Below the pieces are notes generated by a model, which had not been told where the DNA came from, did no database searches, and worked only from the letters and a program-made list of their open reading frames with translations. A stretch of DNA of 64,000 nt from the NCBI GenBank assembly GCA_020634515.1, contig JACKBL010000004.1, positions 565,096 to 629,095 on the forward strand. Direction: 5' to 3'. The position numbers were made by a program, and so were the translations under genes. Position 1 is the stretch's first letter, and the number at the start of each line of letters is the position of its first letter. This document shows, one piece after another, positions 27,405-36,895 of the stretch. Source of the stretch: Ardenticatenales bacterium (lineage in GTDB: Bacteria; Chloroflexota; Anaerolineae; Promineifilales; Promineifilaceae).

Positions 27405-29375
27405 ATGTATCGTCCTGAACGTACCATGACTGTTCCAGTACAAACGCTGTCGCCGGCGACAGCGGCGGTTGACGACCTGCCGCTGCCGGGCAAGGGGTAT
27501 TTTGTGGAGGATGCGGCGCGGGTGCTGGCGCAAATGGGGGGGCGTGATGTGGGAGAGGTGGCGCGGGTGGCGGTTGATGCCGGCATTCAACACGTCATCA
27601 TGAAAATCGCCGACGGGGGACGCCCGTTTCCCGCGCCAGGCACAAACCAGGATCGGGTTATGGGGAAGATGCTGGACGCGCTGCGTCGTGCCGGCATCAC
27701 CGTCTGGGGATGGACCGTCCTCTATGGCGCGCCCGTCTCCCCCCAAGACCAGGCGCGCGCCCTGGCCCAACGCGCCCGCCAATGGCAAATGCCCGGCCTC
27801 GTGCTGGTCATCCCCGACGACGGCGCGGATCAGTGGAGCGGCGCGGCAGGCGCGGCGCGGGCGCGGCAGTACGTAACCGCGCTGCGCGAAGAACTGGTCC
27901 CCCTGCCTGCCGCCCACCTCGCCTTCAGCCCGCACCCCTTGCCTGCGCGGCAGCCCGATTTCCCCTTCGCCCCTTTCCTGGACGCCTGCGACATCGTGAT
28001 GCCACACGTATACTGGGTCGCTCGCGGCGAGGGGGACGCGATGGCCGCGCTACAGGCGATTGACCAGAAGTACAACCAACTGTGCCCGGAAAAGTTGCTC
28101 ATTCCCGTGGGCGCGGCTTGCGGGCAGGTGACGGGGGCGCGCGGCAGGCGGTATTTTTGGTCCGCTTCGCCACGGCAGCTTGTTCGTTTCATGGACCAGG
28201 CGCGGGTGTTGGGAATGCCGGCATTCACCTTCTGGCGCTGGGAACTGGCGCTGCGCGATCCGCACAACCAGCGCTACAACGGCGCGGAACTGTGGGACGC
28301 CATCGCCGCCTACCCATTGCCCCCCCGCGCGGACGCCCCCCGCGCTGCCCCGCCCAACCTGGCGCGAGAGATCGGCGTCGATCAACCCGGCTACCATGAC
28401 GGCCTCTATCCCCAATTCCCGGCGGCGGCCCTCACCGCATCCACCCGCCGGGAAATGGCATACAAATATGCCGTCACCGTCGCCGACACCCCCAGCAGCG
28501 TGTGGGCGCTATGGCAGCCCCCTATCGCCGCCGACGGCTTCTACGACATCGGCGTCTGGGTTCCCGGTGAGAAAGCAACCACGCGCCAGGCACGTTACCA
28601 GATTCATGGGGTGCAAGGGGAAAGCGGCCCCCTGGTCGTCACGCTCAATCAGAGCCGATTCAATGATGAGTGGGTTTCGCTCGGCGTCTACGAACTGGAC
28701 GCGCAAAACCCCCTCAGCGGCCGCGTGAACCTGACCAACTACACAGGCGAGCGGGAACGATGGGTGGCCTTCTCCAGCGTGCGCTGGCGGCCCGCCGCGC
28801 CCCCTGATGTGGCGTGGCTGCGCCTGGCGGACGGCTTCGACGCGCCCGTGGGCACGGCGGCGGAGCGAAGCAGCGGGAACATCTGGCCCGGCGGCTGGAT
28901 CGACGCCAATCCGTTTGGCAGCTACTACCGCCTGCGCGCCAGCTACGCCTACCACACGGGGGCCGACCTGAACCTGAACACACCCCATTGGGACAGCGAC
29001 CGGGGGCAGCCGGTCTACGCCATCGCCAGCGGGGAGGTGACGTTTGCCGGCTGGCTGCGCTACTGGGGGAATGTGGTGGTGGTGCGCCACGATCCGGTGG
29101 CGGCGGGCGGGGCGGCGGTTTACTCCCGCTGCGCGCACCTGGCCAGCATGACGGTGCGGCGAGGGCAGCGGGTGCAGCGCGGGCAGCAGGTGGGCGTGAT
29201 CGGCCAGGATGCGCAGGGCGGGCCGTTTCATCTCCATTTCGACATCAGCCCGACGGAGATTCTGTGGCACAAGCCGGGGGATTGGCCGGGGCTGGACCGG
29301 GGACGGCTGCTGCGCGACTACGTGGACCCTCGCGCCTACCTGCGCGCCCACCGCCCCCCGCCCGACCGCCGCTGA
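27405..29375 (+). CDS. M23 peptidase domain fused to TIM-barrel-like and golvesin-like domains
   Basis: 656 residues (start 27405 or the ATG at 27426). Residues about 20-310 look like a glycoside-hydrolase-type barrel: DAGIQHVIMKIADGGRPFP, GITVWGWTVLYG, MPHVYWVARG, MPAFTFWRWELA. Residues about 350-460 resemble a golvesin/CBM-like sandwich (GFYDIGVWVPGEKATTRQARY). The C-terminal about 170 residues are an M23/LytM-type fold with YHTGADLNLN and FHLHFDISP, the metal-binding positions. There is no obvious signal peptide. M23 domains cut peptidoglycan cross-bridges or, when degenerate, bind and regulate. It follows the FtsZ-like gene closely. Confidence 0.8.
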   Translation: MYRPERTMTVPVQTLSPATAAVDDLPLPGKGYFVEDAARVLAQMGGRDVGEVARVAVDAGIQHVIMKIADGGRPFPAPGTNQDRVMGKMLDALRRAGITVWGWTVLYGAPVSPQDQARALAQRARQWQMPGLVLVIPDDGADQWSGAAGAARARQYVTALREELVPLPAAHLAFSPHPLPARQPDFPFAPFLDACDIVMPHVYWVARGEGDAMAALQAIDQKYNQLCPEKLLIPVGAACGQVTGARGRRYFWSASPRQLVRFMDQARVLGMPAFTFWRWELALRDPHNQRYNGAELWDAIAAYPLPPRADAPRAAPPNLAREIGVDQPGYHDGLYPQFPAAALTASTRREMAYKYAVTVADTPSSVWALWQPPIAADGFYDIGVWVPGEKATTRQARYQIHGVQGESGPLVVTLNQSRFNDEWVSLGVYELDAQNPLSGRVNLTNYTGERERWVAFSSVRWRPAAPPDVAWLRLADGFDAPVGTAAERSSGNIWPGGWIDANPFGSYYRLRASYAYHTGADLNLNTPHWDSDRGQPVYAIASGEVTFAGWLRYWGNVVVVRHDPVAAGGAAVYSRCAHLASMTVRRGQRVQRGQQVGVIGQDAQGGPFHLHFDISPTEILWHKPGDWPGLDRGRLLRDYVDPRAYLRAHRPPPDRR

Positions 29376-29419
29376 CGCGCCCCCGTGAAGGGAAACGGGA
29401 ACGGGGAGGATGGCAACTG

Positions 29420-29488
29420 CTAACCCTCTCGTGGGCTGAGCTTGTCGAAGCCGATATGGCCTTCGACAGGCTCAGGCAACGGGCCAGG
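29420..29488. repeat. REP-like hairpin element, copy 2
   Basis: CTAACCCTCTCGTGGGCTG, then AGCTTGTCGAAGCC, loop, then GGCCTTCGACAGGCTCAGG. This is the best-preserved copy, with arms that pair over about 14 bases. It lies 3' of the M23 gene. Confidence 0.85.
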
Positions 29489-29578
29489 TCGTTGCGATTG
29501 ATGTTCGATTCGCGTTCATCTGCGTTCTGGCGCGTGAAACATGCAAGAGCTAACGCGGTCAATGTGCGATATGCCGAT

Positions 29579-29866
29579 TCAGTCTCTTTGACGCGCCAGG
29601 CGTAGTTTTTGTGGGGAGTGGCCGGGGACGCGCTCGATGAGGCCGCGGGCTTCCAGGTCGAGTTTGACGGTGGTGGTGTACCAACCGATGGAGCCATCAA
29701 AGGGGGCGGTGAGGTGGGCGGCGACGAATGCCGGCAAATCCCGAAACAACGTCTCTCTCTCCCGCAAACAAGCCAGAATCGCCTGCTTAATCTCCTCATA
29801 CTTCATGGCCTCAATACGGACGCCTTTTTTGCCATCCGGGTGCAGGGTCATAATGCGGTCACTCAT
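29579..29866 (-). CDS. DUF6958 family protein
   Basis: 95 residues from ATG 29866, with GAAGGAGAAAC before it. The frame extends upstream only through an intergenic hairpin repeat. It begins MSDRIMTLHPDGKKGVRIE and contains KYEEIKQAIL, then GWYTTTVKLDLEARGLIERV, a winged-helix-like pattern shared by this uncharacterised family. TGCCGGCA at 29729 lies inside, with a G-rich to C-rich change. Function unknown. Confidence 0.75.
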   Translation of the reverse strand: MSDRIMTLHPDGKKGVRIEAMKYEEIKQAILACLRERETLFRDLPAFVAAHLTAPFDGSIGWYTTTVKLDLEARGLIERVPGHSPQKLRLARQRD

Positions 29867-30237
29867 AGCGTTTCTCCTTCGAAAATGTAGGGCGATTTTC
29901 CAAATCGCCCGCCCGATTTTCCAAATCGGGCTACGATGGCGCACCATTTTCATTCATGGTGGTTGGCGACAGCCGGTGAAGTCTCCTTCGGGAACAGTGG
30001 TCAGTAGCCAAAAGCACCGTTTCGTCCTTCGTAATTCTCCCTTCGTCTGACAACCTGGAAACATTGTAATTCACCCGGAGGTGCGCCGCAAAATGGGGCG
30101 TGATTCACTGATAAAATGTATCTTGGTTCACAGTGCCGCAGTGCAATCTGTACTATCTTGTAGGCGATTAACCGTTCAACCTGGTCTTGATTTTGCGGGG
30201 ATGAGCCGACATCGCTCACCCTTTTTCTGGAGTAGAG
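29867..30237. other. 371-bp intergenic region with hairpin repeats
   Basis: Holds two adjacent palindromes at 29890-29931: GGGCGATTTTCCAAATCGCCC followed at once by GCCCGATTTTCCAAATCGGGC. Such A/T-looped pairs behave as dispersed intergenic repeats. The rest holds the divergent promoters and no gene that I can support. Confidence 0.6.
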
Positions 30238-30966
30238 ATGGTCATTGCAATGCTTTTGGCGCACCTGGTCGGAGATTTTGTGCTACAGTGGAACAAGCTG
30301 GCGCTTTGGAAGAGCCGGGCCACGATGGGCGCGTTCGTGCATGGGCTGGTGGTGCTGGTGGTGACGGTCTCGCTTGCCCTGCCGTTTGATCCGGGTTGGT
30401 GGCCGTGGGCGGTTTTCATAGGGTTGACGCATATGGTGGTGGACACGGGGCAGCAGTGGTTGAAGGAGCGACAGTGGGGAGGACCCGTCCGGTTTACGCC
30501 GTTGACGCGCTTTCTTATTGATCAGGCGATTCACCTGGGAATTATTGTCGTTGTGTTGAGCGCGACGGGGTATATTGATATGGGACAGCCGTGGGCGGGT
30601 TTGCCGGCATCTTTCCAAAACGAGTGGTGGTTATTGTTGATATTGGGGTATGTGTTTATCACCATGCCGGCATGGGTCATCATTGAACTCTGCGTCGCCG
30701 CCATCATGAGCGACCCCACCCCCGACTTCGCCAACACCCAGCGCAAATACACCACCATCCTCGAACGCAGCCTGATCACCACCTTCGTCATCCTCGGCCA
30801 ATTCCCCCTCGTCCCCCTCGTCGCCATGCCGCGCCTCCTCCTCGAAGGCCCCGCCCTGCGCCACGAACAACCCTCCCCCCGCTACATCGTTGAACTCCTC
30901 GCCAGCATCTGCATCGCCGTCGCCATCGGCCTGCTCCTCCGCCTCATCGTCATCCAACATATGTGA
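30238..30966 (+). CDS. DUF3307 membrane protein
   Basis: 242 residues. The start MVIAMLLAHLVGDFVLQWNK carries the family's HxxGDF.LQ signature. HGLVVLVVTVSLAL, then FIGLTHMVVDTGQQW (the conserved HxxxD) follow, with about six membrane helices. The C-terminal part is helical and hydrophobic (IVELLASICIAVAIGLLLRL). The family is widespread but uncharacterised. GGAG lies a few bases before the ATG. Two TGCCGGCA sites (30602, 30665) lie inside, with a strongly C-rich stretch after the second. Confidence 0.82.
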   Translation: MVIAMLLAHLVGDFVLQWNKLALWKSRATMGAFVHGLVVLVVTVSLALPFDPGWWPWAVFIGLTHMVVDTGQQWLKERQWGGPVRFTPLTRFLIDQAIHLGIIVVVLSATGYIDMGQPWAGLPASFQNEWWLLLILGYVFITMPAWVIIELCVAAIMSDPTPDFANTQRKYTTILERSLITTFVILGQFPLVPLVAMPRLLLEGPALRHEQPSPRYIVELLASICIAVAIGLLLRLIVIQHM

Positions 30967-31361
30967 CGACATTGGGGACCGGCGCCCCCTTCATTCCATT
31001 GTATCTGGCAAAAACCGGCCTGATCCCTTATAGTAATAGTAGAGACGAAGCTAAATCGCCGCGAAAAGGTCGTCTAGCCAACTTTGGCAGACCTGGCTTT
31101 TTCCAACCAGCGGCATGTCAGACATCCGGCGGATTCGCCGCATTCATCCACCGGCGCAAAGAGAAGTGAGCGCATCGCGCTTCGGGGAAGTCCCTTTCGC
31201 CGGCAGGCCATCATCACGGGTGTTCAGCATAGCATTATCCCGCGCCGCGCACGGACCAAACCCGCGCGGCTGCCGTGGCGTTCGCTTCTCTACATAGATG
31301 AAGACAATCACGGACTGCGCGGATTTTCGTTTCATCCGCGCCCTACCTTTGAAGGAGTTAC
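30967..31361. other. 395-bp leader region before ribosomal protein S1
   Basis: No supported gene. Short frames here lack ribosome-binding sites. Near the 3' end is GATGAAGACAATCACGGACT followed by GCGGATTTTCGTTTCATCCG, a variant of the CGCGGATGAACGCGG-type words also seen near 5690, 29505, 36445 and 45240. The S1 promoter and leader should lie here. Confidence 0.4.
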
Positions 31362-32540
31362 ATGAATACACCAGTGACAACAACCAACCACACCCCCCCT
31401 TCCCCGCGGGACACCCCCATCACGTTTGCCGAACTCTTGCAACAATATCCCAGCCGCCGCCTCCAATACGGCCAGACCATCACCGGAGAAGTACTGCGTA
31501 TTGACGCCGACGCGGTTTACCTGGACGTGGGGGCCAAGCGGGATGCCATCGTCCCCCATTCGGAAATCAAGGAACTGCCCGAAACGCTGCTCAACAACCT
31601 CACGGAAGGCACGGAATTGCCCGTAACGGTAACGCACGTCCCACGCGGTGACGAAGCCCTGCTCGTCTCCATCGAAAAAGGGCTGCGGCAGCAAGATTGG
31701 GACGCCATCGAAGAGATCGCCGCCGTGGACCAAACGGTGGAACTGACCATCACGGGTTACAACAAAGGGGGCCTGGTCGTCGAATTTAATCGCCTGCGCG
31801 GATTCGTGCCCAATTCACACGTCCCCGATCTGCGCCGCATCCAGGATCAGGGAGAGCGGCTCGCGCGCAAGTCAGAAAAAGTTGGCGAAACACTGAACGT
31901 GAAAGTGTTGGAGATAGATCGCCAACGAGAGCGATTGGTACTATCGGCTACGGCAGCACAAAAAGACCTGCGCATGGAGCAGTTGGCGTCTCTGGAAGCG
32001 GGGCAAATGATCACGGGCAAAGTGGTCAATCTGAAGAAATATGGCGCGTTCCTCGACCTGGGCCACGTGACGGGTCTACTGCACATTTCCAAGATAAGCT
32101 GGGACCATGTAAGCCATCCACGCGATGTGTTGGAACTGGGTCAGGCGCTAAAGGTGCAAGTGGAAGACGTGGATATGAAACAGGGGCGCGTCAGCCTGAA
32201 TCGGCAGGCGCTGCTGCCACGTCCGTGGGAAGCGTTTACGCAGCATCATGCGGAAGGGGATCTGGTTGAAGGGCAGGTGACGAGTGTGGTGGACTTTGGC
32301 GCGTTTGTGCGGGTAGATGCCGGCATTGAAGGACTGGTCCACATCAGCGAAATGGGCGACTTCAGCCGGGGCGGGCACGAAACCTCCCTGCAACCCGGCG
32401 ACATCGTCCTCGCCCGCATCATCAGCATCGACACCCCCCGCGAGCGCATCGGCCTCAGCCTCAGCCGCGTCTCCCAACAGGAACAACTAGACTGGATGAT
32501 GGCGCGACAAACCCAGCCCGCCAAAGACATCGAAGCGTAA
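31362..32540 (+). CDS. rpsA: 30S ribosomal protein S1 (four S1 domains)
   Basis: 392 residues with GAAGGAG 5 bases before the ATG. Four S1 RNA-binding repeats are visible at about residues 35-105, 120-190, 205-275 and 290-365: GQTITGEVLRIDADAVYLDVG, VELTITGYNKGGLVVEFNRLRGFVP, GQMITGKVVNLKKYGAFLDLG and GDLVEGQVTSVVDFGAFVRVD. The four-domain form is normal outside Proteobacteria. It helps the ribosome bind and unfold mRNA. A Thr/Pro-rich stretch of about 20 residues precedes the first domain. Confidence 0.93.
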   Translation: MNTPVTTTNHTPPSPRDTPITFAELLQQYPSRRLQYGQTITGEVLRIDADAVYLDVGAKRDAIVPHSEIKELPETLLNNLTEGTELPVTVTHVPRGDEALLVSIEKGLRQQDWDAIEEIAAVDQTVELTITGYNKGGLVVEFNRLRGFVPNSHVPDLRRIQDQGERLARKSEKVGETLNVKVLEIDRQRERLVLSATAAQKDLRMEQLASLEAGQMITGKVVNLKKYGAFLDLGHVTGLLHISKISWDHVSHPRDVLELGQALKVQVEDVDMKQGRVSLNRQALLPRPWEAFTQHHAEGDLVEGQVTSVVDFGAFVRVDAGIEGLVHISEMGDFSRGGHETSLQPGDIVLARIISIDTPRERIGLSLSRVSQQEQLDWMMARQTQPAKDIEA

Positions 32541-32552
32541 AAGTAACAACTT

Positions 32553-32635
32553 GGCCCGTTGCCTGAGCCTGTCGCAGGCAAATTGAACTTCGATATAGGC
32601 TGGGTGACGATAAGCTCAACCCACGAGCGGGTTAG
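32553..32635. repeat. REP-like hairpin element, degenerate inverted copy
   Basis: GGCCCGTTGCCTGAGCCTGT at the left and TAAGCTCAACCCACGAG near the right are the reverse complement of the ends of copy 2. The centre is eroded. It lies directly 3' of rpsA. Confidence 0.7.
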
Positions 32636-32701
32636 CCCTTTCGCGCACAAGAAGATTGGCTGTCGGAGATGGCGTGGATTGCACACGAATCCGCGCCGTC
32701 T

Positions 32702-33388
32702 TTAACCGCCCTGCTCCACCCCCGCCAGCGCCTCCCGAAAAGCCGCCACATTCGCCGCCACCCCACGCGAGCCGCCAAAGATCGCGCTGCCCGCCACCAG
32801 CACATCCGCGCCCTGGCGAACCACCTCGGCGGCGTTGCCCGGCTTAATCCCCCCATCCACCTCCAGCCAGGCCCGGGAGTGAATCGCGTCAAGCATTTGG
32901 CGGGCGCGGCGGATTTTCGCGCCGCTGCCGGGAATATACGCCTGTCCGCCAAAACCGGGATTGACGGACATGATCAAAAGCAGGTCCACATCGGGCAAAA
33001 TCTCCTCCAGCGTCACCAGCGGCGTGGCCGGGTTCAGCGTGACGCCGGCGCGGCAGCCGTGGTCCTTGATGTGCTGAATCGTACGATGCAGATGGGGGCA
33101 CGCCTCCACGTGAACCGTGAGGATGTCCGCGCCCGCCTGCGCGAAGGCGGGAATGTACGCATCCGGGTCACTAATCATCAAATGCACGTCCAGGATGCAG
33201 CCCGTTTCATCCGCCAGCGGGCGCAGCGCGCGCACAATCAGCGGTCCGATGGAGATGTTGGGCACGAAATGGCCGTCCATCACGTCCACGTGCAACCAAT
33301 CAATCCCCACCGCCGTCGCCTCGCGGCAGTGGTCCGCCAGCCGCGCGAAGTCGGCGGAAAGAATAGAGGGAGCCAATCGAATGGTCAT
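32702..33388 (-). CDS. rpe: Ribulose-phosphate 3-epimerase
   Basis: 228 residues from ATG 33388 (MTIRLAPSILSADFARL). It is a complete (beta/alpha)8 family member: APSILSADF, HVDVMDGHFVPNISIGP (metal His and Asp), LDVHLMIS, IMSVNPGFGGQAYIP, LEVDGGI and ADVLVAGSAIFGG. It interconverts ribulose-5-phosphate and xylulose-5-phosphate. The gene lies just downstream of transketolase on the same strand, 54 bases after its stop, with a perfect hairpin in the gap, so the two steps of the non-oxidative pentose phosphate path are probably co-transcribed. Confidence 0.95.
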   Translation of the reverse strand: MTIRLAPSILSADFARLADHCREATAVGIDWLHVDVMDGHFVPNISIGPLIVRALRPLADETGCILDVHLMISDPDAYIPAFAQAGADILTVHVEACPHLHRTIQHIKDHGCRAGVTLNPATPLVTLEEILPDVDLLLIMSVNPGFGGQAYIPGSGAKIRRARQMLDAIHSRAWLEVDGGIKPGNAAEVVRQGADVLVAGSAIFGGSRGVAANVAAFREALAGVEQGG

Positions 33389-33410
33389 ATAAACATTCAA
33401 CAAACGAGTA

Positions 33411-33442
33411 CCTTCCCGGAAGCTGGGAAGCTTCCGGGAAGG
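33411..33442. repeat. Perfect 13-bp hairpin between tkt and rpe
   Basis: CCTTCCCGGAAGC (33411-33423) and GCTTCCGGGAAGG (33430-33442) with a 6-base loop. It abuts the tkt stop codon at 33443. No T-run follows on the minus strand. It may stabilise the upstream message or partly terminate it. Confidence 0.75.
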
Positions 33443-35434
33443 TTAGTTTTCTAATTGTTGCTTCGCCGCCCGCGCGACCGCCTCTGGCGTGAGACCGAAC
33501 TGCTCGTAGAGGGTCTGGTAGGGCGCGGACGCGCCAAAGTGGTCCAGGCCAATGGCCACGCCGTGCGCGCCTACGTATTTCGCCCAGCCGAAGGTGGCTC
33601 CGGCTTCCACGGCCACCCGCGCCGTGATGGTCGCGGGCAGCACCTGCTCCTGGTAGGCGGCGGGCTGCCGCGCAAACAGTTCCCAGGAGGGCATGGAGAC
33701 GACGCGCGCGGGAATGCCGGCATCCGCCAACTGCTGCTGCGCGGTCAAAGCAATATGCACCTCCGAGCCTGTGCCAATGAGGATCACGCGCGCATCGGCG
33801 GCGTCGCTGAGGATGTACGCGCCACGCGCCGCGCCATCCGGCCCCAGCACGGGGTCGGGCGCGAGAGTGGGCACGCCCTGGCGCGTGAGGACGAGAGCCG
33901 TGGGGCCGGTTTTGTTTTCCAGGGCCACTCGCCAGCCAACAATCGCCTCTTGCGCGTCGGCGGGGCGGAAGGTGATCAGGTTGGGCAGCCCGCGCAAGCT
34001 CATCAGATGTTCGATGGGTTGGTGCGTGGGGCCGTCTTCGCCCAGGCCGATGCTGTCGTGGGTGAAGACGTAGATGACGGGCAGGCGCATCATGGCTGCC
34101 AGGCGAATGGTGGGGCGCATGTAGTCGGTGAAGACGAAGAAGGTGCCGCCGTAGGGACGGAGGCCGCCGTGCAGGGCCATGCCGTTGAGGATGCCGCCCA
34201 TGCCGTGTTCGCGGATGCCAAAGTGGATGTATCGCCCGGAGAAGTCGTCGCGGGTGAGGTGGGCGACGCCGCCGGGGAGGGTTTTGTTGGAGCCGGTGAG
34301 GTCGGCGGAACCGCCGATGAGGGTGGGGATGTGGGGGAAGATGGCGTCAAGGACTTTGCCGGCACTGGCGCGGGTCGCCATTTTCTGCGCGGGGGTGAAG
34401 GTGGGGAGGTGGGTTTGCCAGGATGCCGGCATTTCCCCGGCCCACGCCGCCTCCAATTCCGCTGCCAGGTCCGGGTAAATGCCGGCATAATCCCGGAACA
34501 ACTGCCGCCATGCCCGCTCCGCCTCCCCATCCAGATTCTCCCGCATGTAGGCGTACACCTCGTCGGGAACCAGGAACTTCGCCTCCACCGGCCAGCCCAA
34601 CGCCGCTTTCGTCAGGCGGATTTCTTCCTCCCCCAACGCCTCGCCATGCGCCGCGCTACTGTCCTGCTTGTGCGGGCTGCCAAAGCCAATGTGCGTGCGG
34701 CAGGCAATCAGGCTGGGGCGCGCCGTCTCCGCGCGCGCGGCGGTGATGGCCGCGGCAATCGCCTCCGCGTCGTGCCCATCCACGCGCAGCGTGTGCCAGC
34801 CATAAGCGGCAAAGCGGGCGGGCACATCCTCGCTCCAGGCCAGCGACGTATGTCCATCAATGGTGATGCCATTATCGTCGTAGAGGAAGATGAGCTTGCC
34901 CAACCCCAGATGCGCCGCCAGCGCGCCCACTTCATGCGAAATCCCCTCCATCAAATCCCCATCCCCACAAAAAACGTAGGTGTAATGGTCCACGACGCTG
35001 AAGCCGGGGCGATTGTACCGCCGCGCCAGCCATCGTTCCGCCAGGGCCATGCCCACGGCATTGCCGATCCCCTGCCCCAGCGGGCCGGTCGTCGTCTCCA
35101 CGCCTGGCGTGTGCGCGTGTTCTGGATGCCCCGGCGTAAGGCTGCCCCACTGCCGCAGATTCTGGAGTTGCGCCAGCGTCACCGCCTCATAGCCGGTCAG
35201 GTGCAGCAGACTGTAAAGCAGCGCCGAGCCATGCCCATTGGACAGCACGAAACGGTCACGGTCCGGCCAATCGGGATGCACCGGATCGTGCCGCAAAAAG
35301 TGTCGCCACAGGACCACGGCTATGTCGGCCATGCCCATGGGCATCCCCGGATGGCCGTTCCCCGCTTTTTGCACGGCGTCCATAGCCAGGGTGCGGATGG
35401 TGTTGGCGGCTAGTTGGTGGCGGGCATCTGTCAT
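33443..35434 (-). CDS. tkt: Transketolase
   Basis: 663 residues, full length. Thiamine diphosphate-binding blocks: GNGHPGMPMGMADIAVVLW, CGDGDLMEGISHEVGALAAH with DDNGITIDGHTSLAWSED, and the pyrimidine-domain FGIREHGMGGILNGMALHGG with the catalytic Glu. THDSIGLGEDGPTHQPIEHL is also typical. It moves two-carbon units between sugar phosphates. It forms a likely operon with rpe. Three TGCCGGCA sites cluster at 34357-34487, and top-strand composition flips from G-rich to C-rich there. Confidence 0.95.
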   Translation of the reverse strand: MTDARHQLAANTIRTLAMDAVQKAGNGHPGMPMGMADIAVVLWRHFLRHDPVHPDWPDRDRFVLSNGHGSALLYSLLHLTGYEAVTLAQLQNLRQWGSLTPGHPEHAHTPGVETTTGPLGQGIGNAVGMALAERWLARRYNRPGFSVVDHYTYVFCGDGDLMEGISHEVGALAAHLGLGKLIFLYDDNGITIDGHTSLAWSEDVPARFAAYGWHTLRVDGHDAEAIAAAITAARAETARPSLIACRTHIGFGSPHKQDSSAAHGEALGEEEIRLTKAALGWPVEAKFLVPDEVYAYMRENLDGEAERAWRQLFRDYAGIYPDLAAELEAAWAGEMPASWQTHLPTFTPAQKMATRASAGKVLDAIFPHIPTLIGGSADLTGSNKTLPGGVAHLTRDDFSGRYIHFGIREHGMGGILNGMALHGGLRPYGGTFFVFTDYMRPTIRLAAMMRLPVIYVFTHDSIGLGEDGPTHQPIEHLMSLRGLPNLITFRPADAQEAIVGWRVALENKTGPTALVLTRQGVPTLAPDPVLGPDGAARGAYILSDAADARVILIGTGSEVHIALTAQQQLADAGIPARVVSMPSWELFARQPAAYQEQVLPATITARVAVEAGATFGWAKYVGAHGVAIGLDHFGASAPYQTLYEQFGLTPEAVARAAKQQLEN

Positions 35435-35606
35435 AACGTTCTCCCAAGCAAAACAATGAATTGATGCATGGGTGAATGGGTGAATCGTTAATGAGAGAAT
35501 TCGGAGACCCGGTTAATCATTCAACAATTCAACCGTTCAACCATTAATTATCGGCAGGCTTTTGGCCTGAAATCGAGCTTCCGCGCCGTTTAGGGGGCGC
35601 GCTCCG

Positions 35607-36377
35607 CTACTTGGGAGCCATGCGCAGGGCACCGTCGAGGCGGATGACTTCGCCGTTGAGCATGGGGTTTTCGATGATGTGCTGCGCCAGAGCGGCGTAT
35701 TCGTCGGGCTGCCCCAGGCGGGAGGGGAAGGGAACTTGCTGCCCCAGGGAGAGGCGGGCGGGTTCGGGCAGGCCGGCGAGCATGGCGGTGTCGAAAATGC
35801 CGGGGGCGATGGTCATAACGCGGATACCGTAGCGGGCGAATTCGCGCGCCAGGGGGAGGGTGAGGCTGACAATGCCGCCTTTGGAGGCGGCGTAGGCGGT
35901 TTGCCCGATCTGGCCGTCAAAGGCGGCGACGGAGGCGGTGTTGATGATCACGCCGCGCTCGCCGCTGTCGTCGGGGTCTTGTTGGCTGATGCGTTCAACG
36001 GCAAGGCGGATGACGTTGAAGGTGCCGCCGAGGTTGATGGCGATGACTTTGTTGAAGTCGGCGAGGGTATGGGTTCCGCGTTTACTGCTGAGGACGGTGG
36101 CGGCGATGGCAATGCCGGCACAATTCACCACCCCATGCAGCCCGCCAAACCTCTCCACGGCCAAATCCACCGCCGCCCGCACGCTGTTCTCCTCTGTCAC
36201 ATTCGTGTGCGCAAAACAAGCCGCCTCCCCCAACGCCGCCGCCAGGGCAGTCCCATCCGCCTCATTCAAATCCGCAATGACAACGCGACCACCCGCCGCC
36301 ACCAGGCGACGGACACAGGCCGCGCCCAGTCCAGAGCTACCGCCAGTAACGAGGAAAGTGTGGTTAGCAATTTGCAT
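35607..36377 (-). CDS. SDR family dehydrogenase, 3-hydroxyacyl-CoA dehydrogenase type II-like
   Basis: 256 residues. Of two adjacent ATGs I prefer 36377, because GGAGG sits only 1 base before the first. Rossmann motif TGGSSGLGAACVRRL, VIADLNEADG (acidic, so NAD-preferring), VNCAGIAIA and the catalytic YAASKGGI are present. GIRVMTIAPGIFDTAML, then PSRLGQPDEYAALAQHIIEN match the HSD17B10/type II 3-hydroxyacyl-CoA dehydrogenase branch. It probably oxidises 3-hydroxyacyl-CoA, which fits the acyl-CoA and phasin genes nearby. TGCCGGCA at 36113 marks a composition switch in the gene. Confidence 0.88.
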   Translation of the reverse strand: MQIANHTFLVTGGSSGLGAACVRRLVAAGGRVVIADLNEADGTALAAALGEAACFAHTNVTEENSVRAAVDLAVERFGGLHGVVNCAGIAIAATVLSSKRGTHTLADFNKVIAINLGGTFNVIRLAVERISQQDPDDSGERGVIINTASVAAFDGQIGQTAYAASKGGIVSLTLPLAREFARYGIRVMTIAPGIFDTAMLAGLPEPARLSLGQQVPFPSRLGQPDEYAALAQHIIENPMLNGEVIRLDGALRMAPK

Positions 36378-36512
36378 CATGCCTCCTCTGAAAATACCTA
36401 TGTCGGACGAGTGCCCAACTCGTCCACGCTTCCAAAAATCGACGCTGATGAACGCGGAAAAACGCGGGTAAACCGTGAGAACACCAAAAAACTCGGTTTT
36501 GGACCGTAATGG

Positions 36513-36582
36513 CTAACCCTCTCGTAGGCTGAGCTTGTCGAAGCTCATATTGCCTTCGGCAGGCTCAGGCAACAAACCAAAG
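36513..36582. repeat. REP-like hairpin element, copy 4
   Basis: CTAACCCTCTCGTAGGCTG, AGCTTGTCGAAGCT, loop, GCCTTCGGCAGGCTCAGGC. A shorter GGCTCGGCAACGGG echo follows at 36581. It lies between the SDR start and the phasin transcript terminator. Confidence 0.8.
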
Positions 36583-36895
36583 GCTCGGCAACGGGTACGG
36601 ATGCGCCCTTAGTAACCGTCCGAAAATAACCTCACACTTTTTACGGACGATTACTGACAAGGTGTCCGCACATTTCCGCTAACTTAATTGCGGACAGCCA
36701 CTTAGCCGTTACGAACCTGGATAGCGGGCAAAAGCACATCGTTCGTTTGCCGTTGACTGTCGCCCATCTCAAAAACGCCACCAGTTACAAAGGGCAAAGG
36801 ACGAGTTACGAACACGTTCCTCGTCCCTCGTCATTGCCTGGTGATTATAACAATGTACTATTGTTTCACAAACCAGGGAACAGTGGCTTCCCCAT

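Noticed and set aside
33455..35413. 652-codon plus-strand frame antisense to transketolase
   Set aside because: Transketolase motifs on the minus strand are unambiguous; the antisense frame is a by-product of codon bias.
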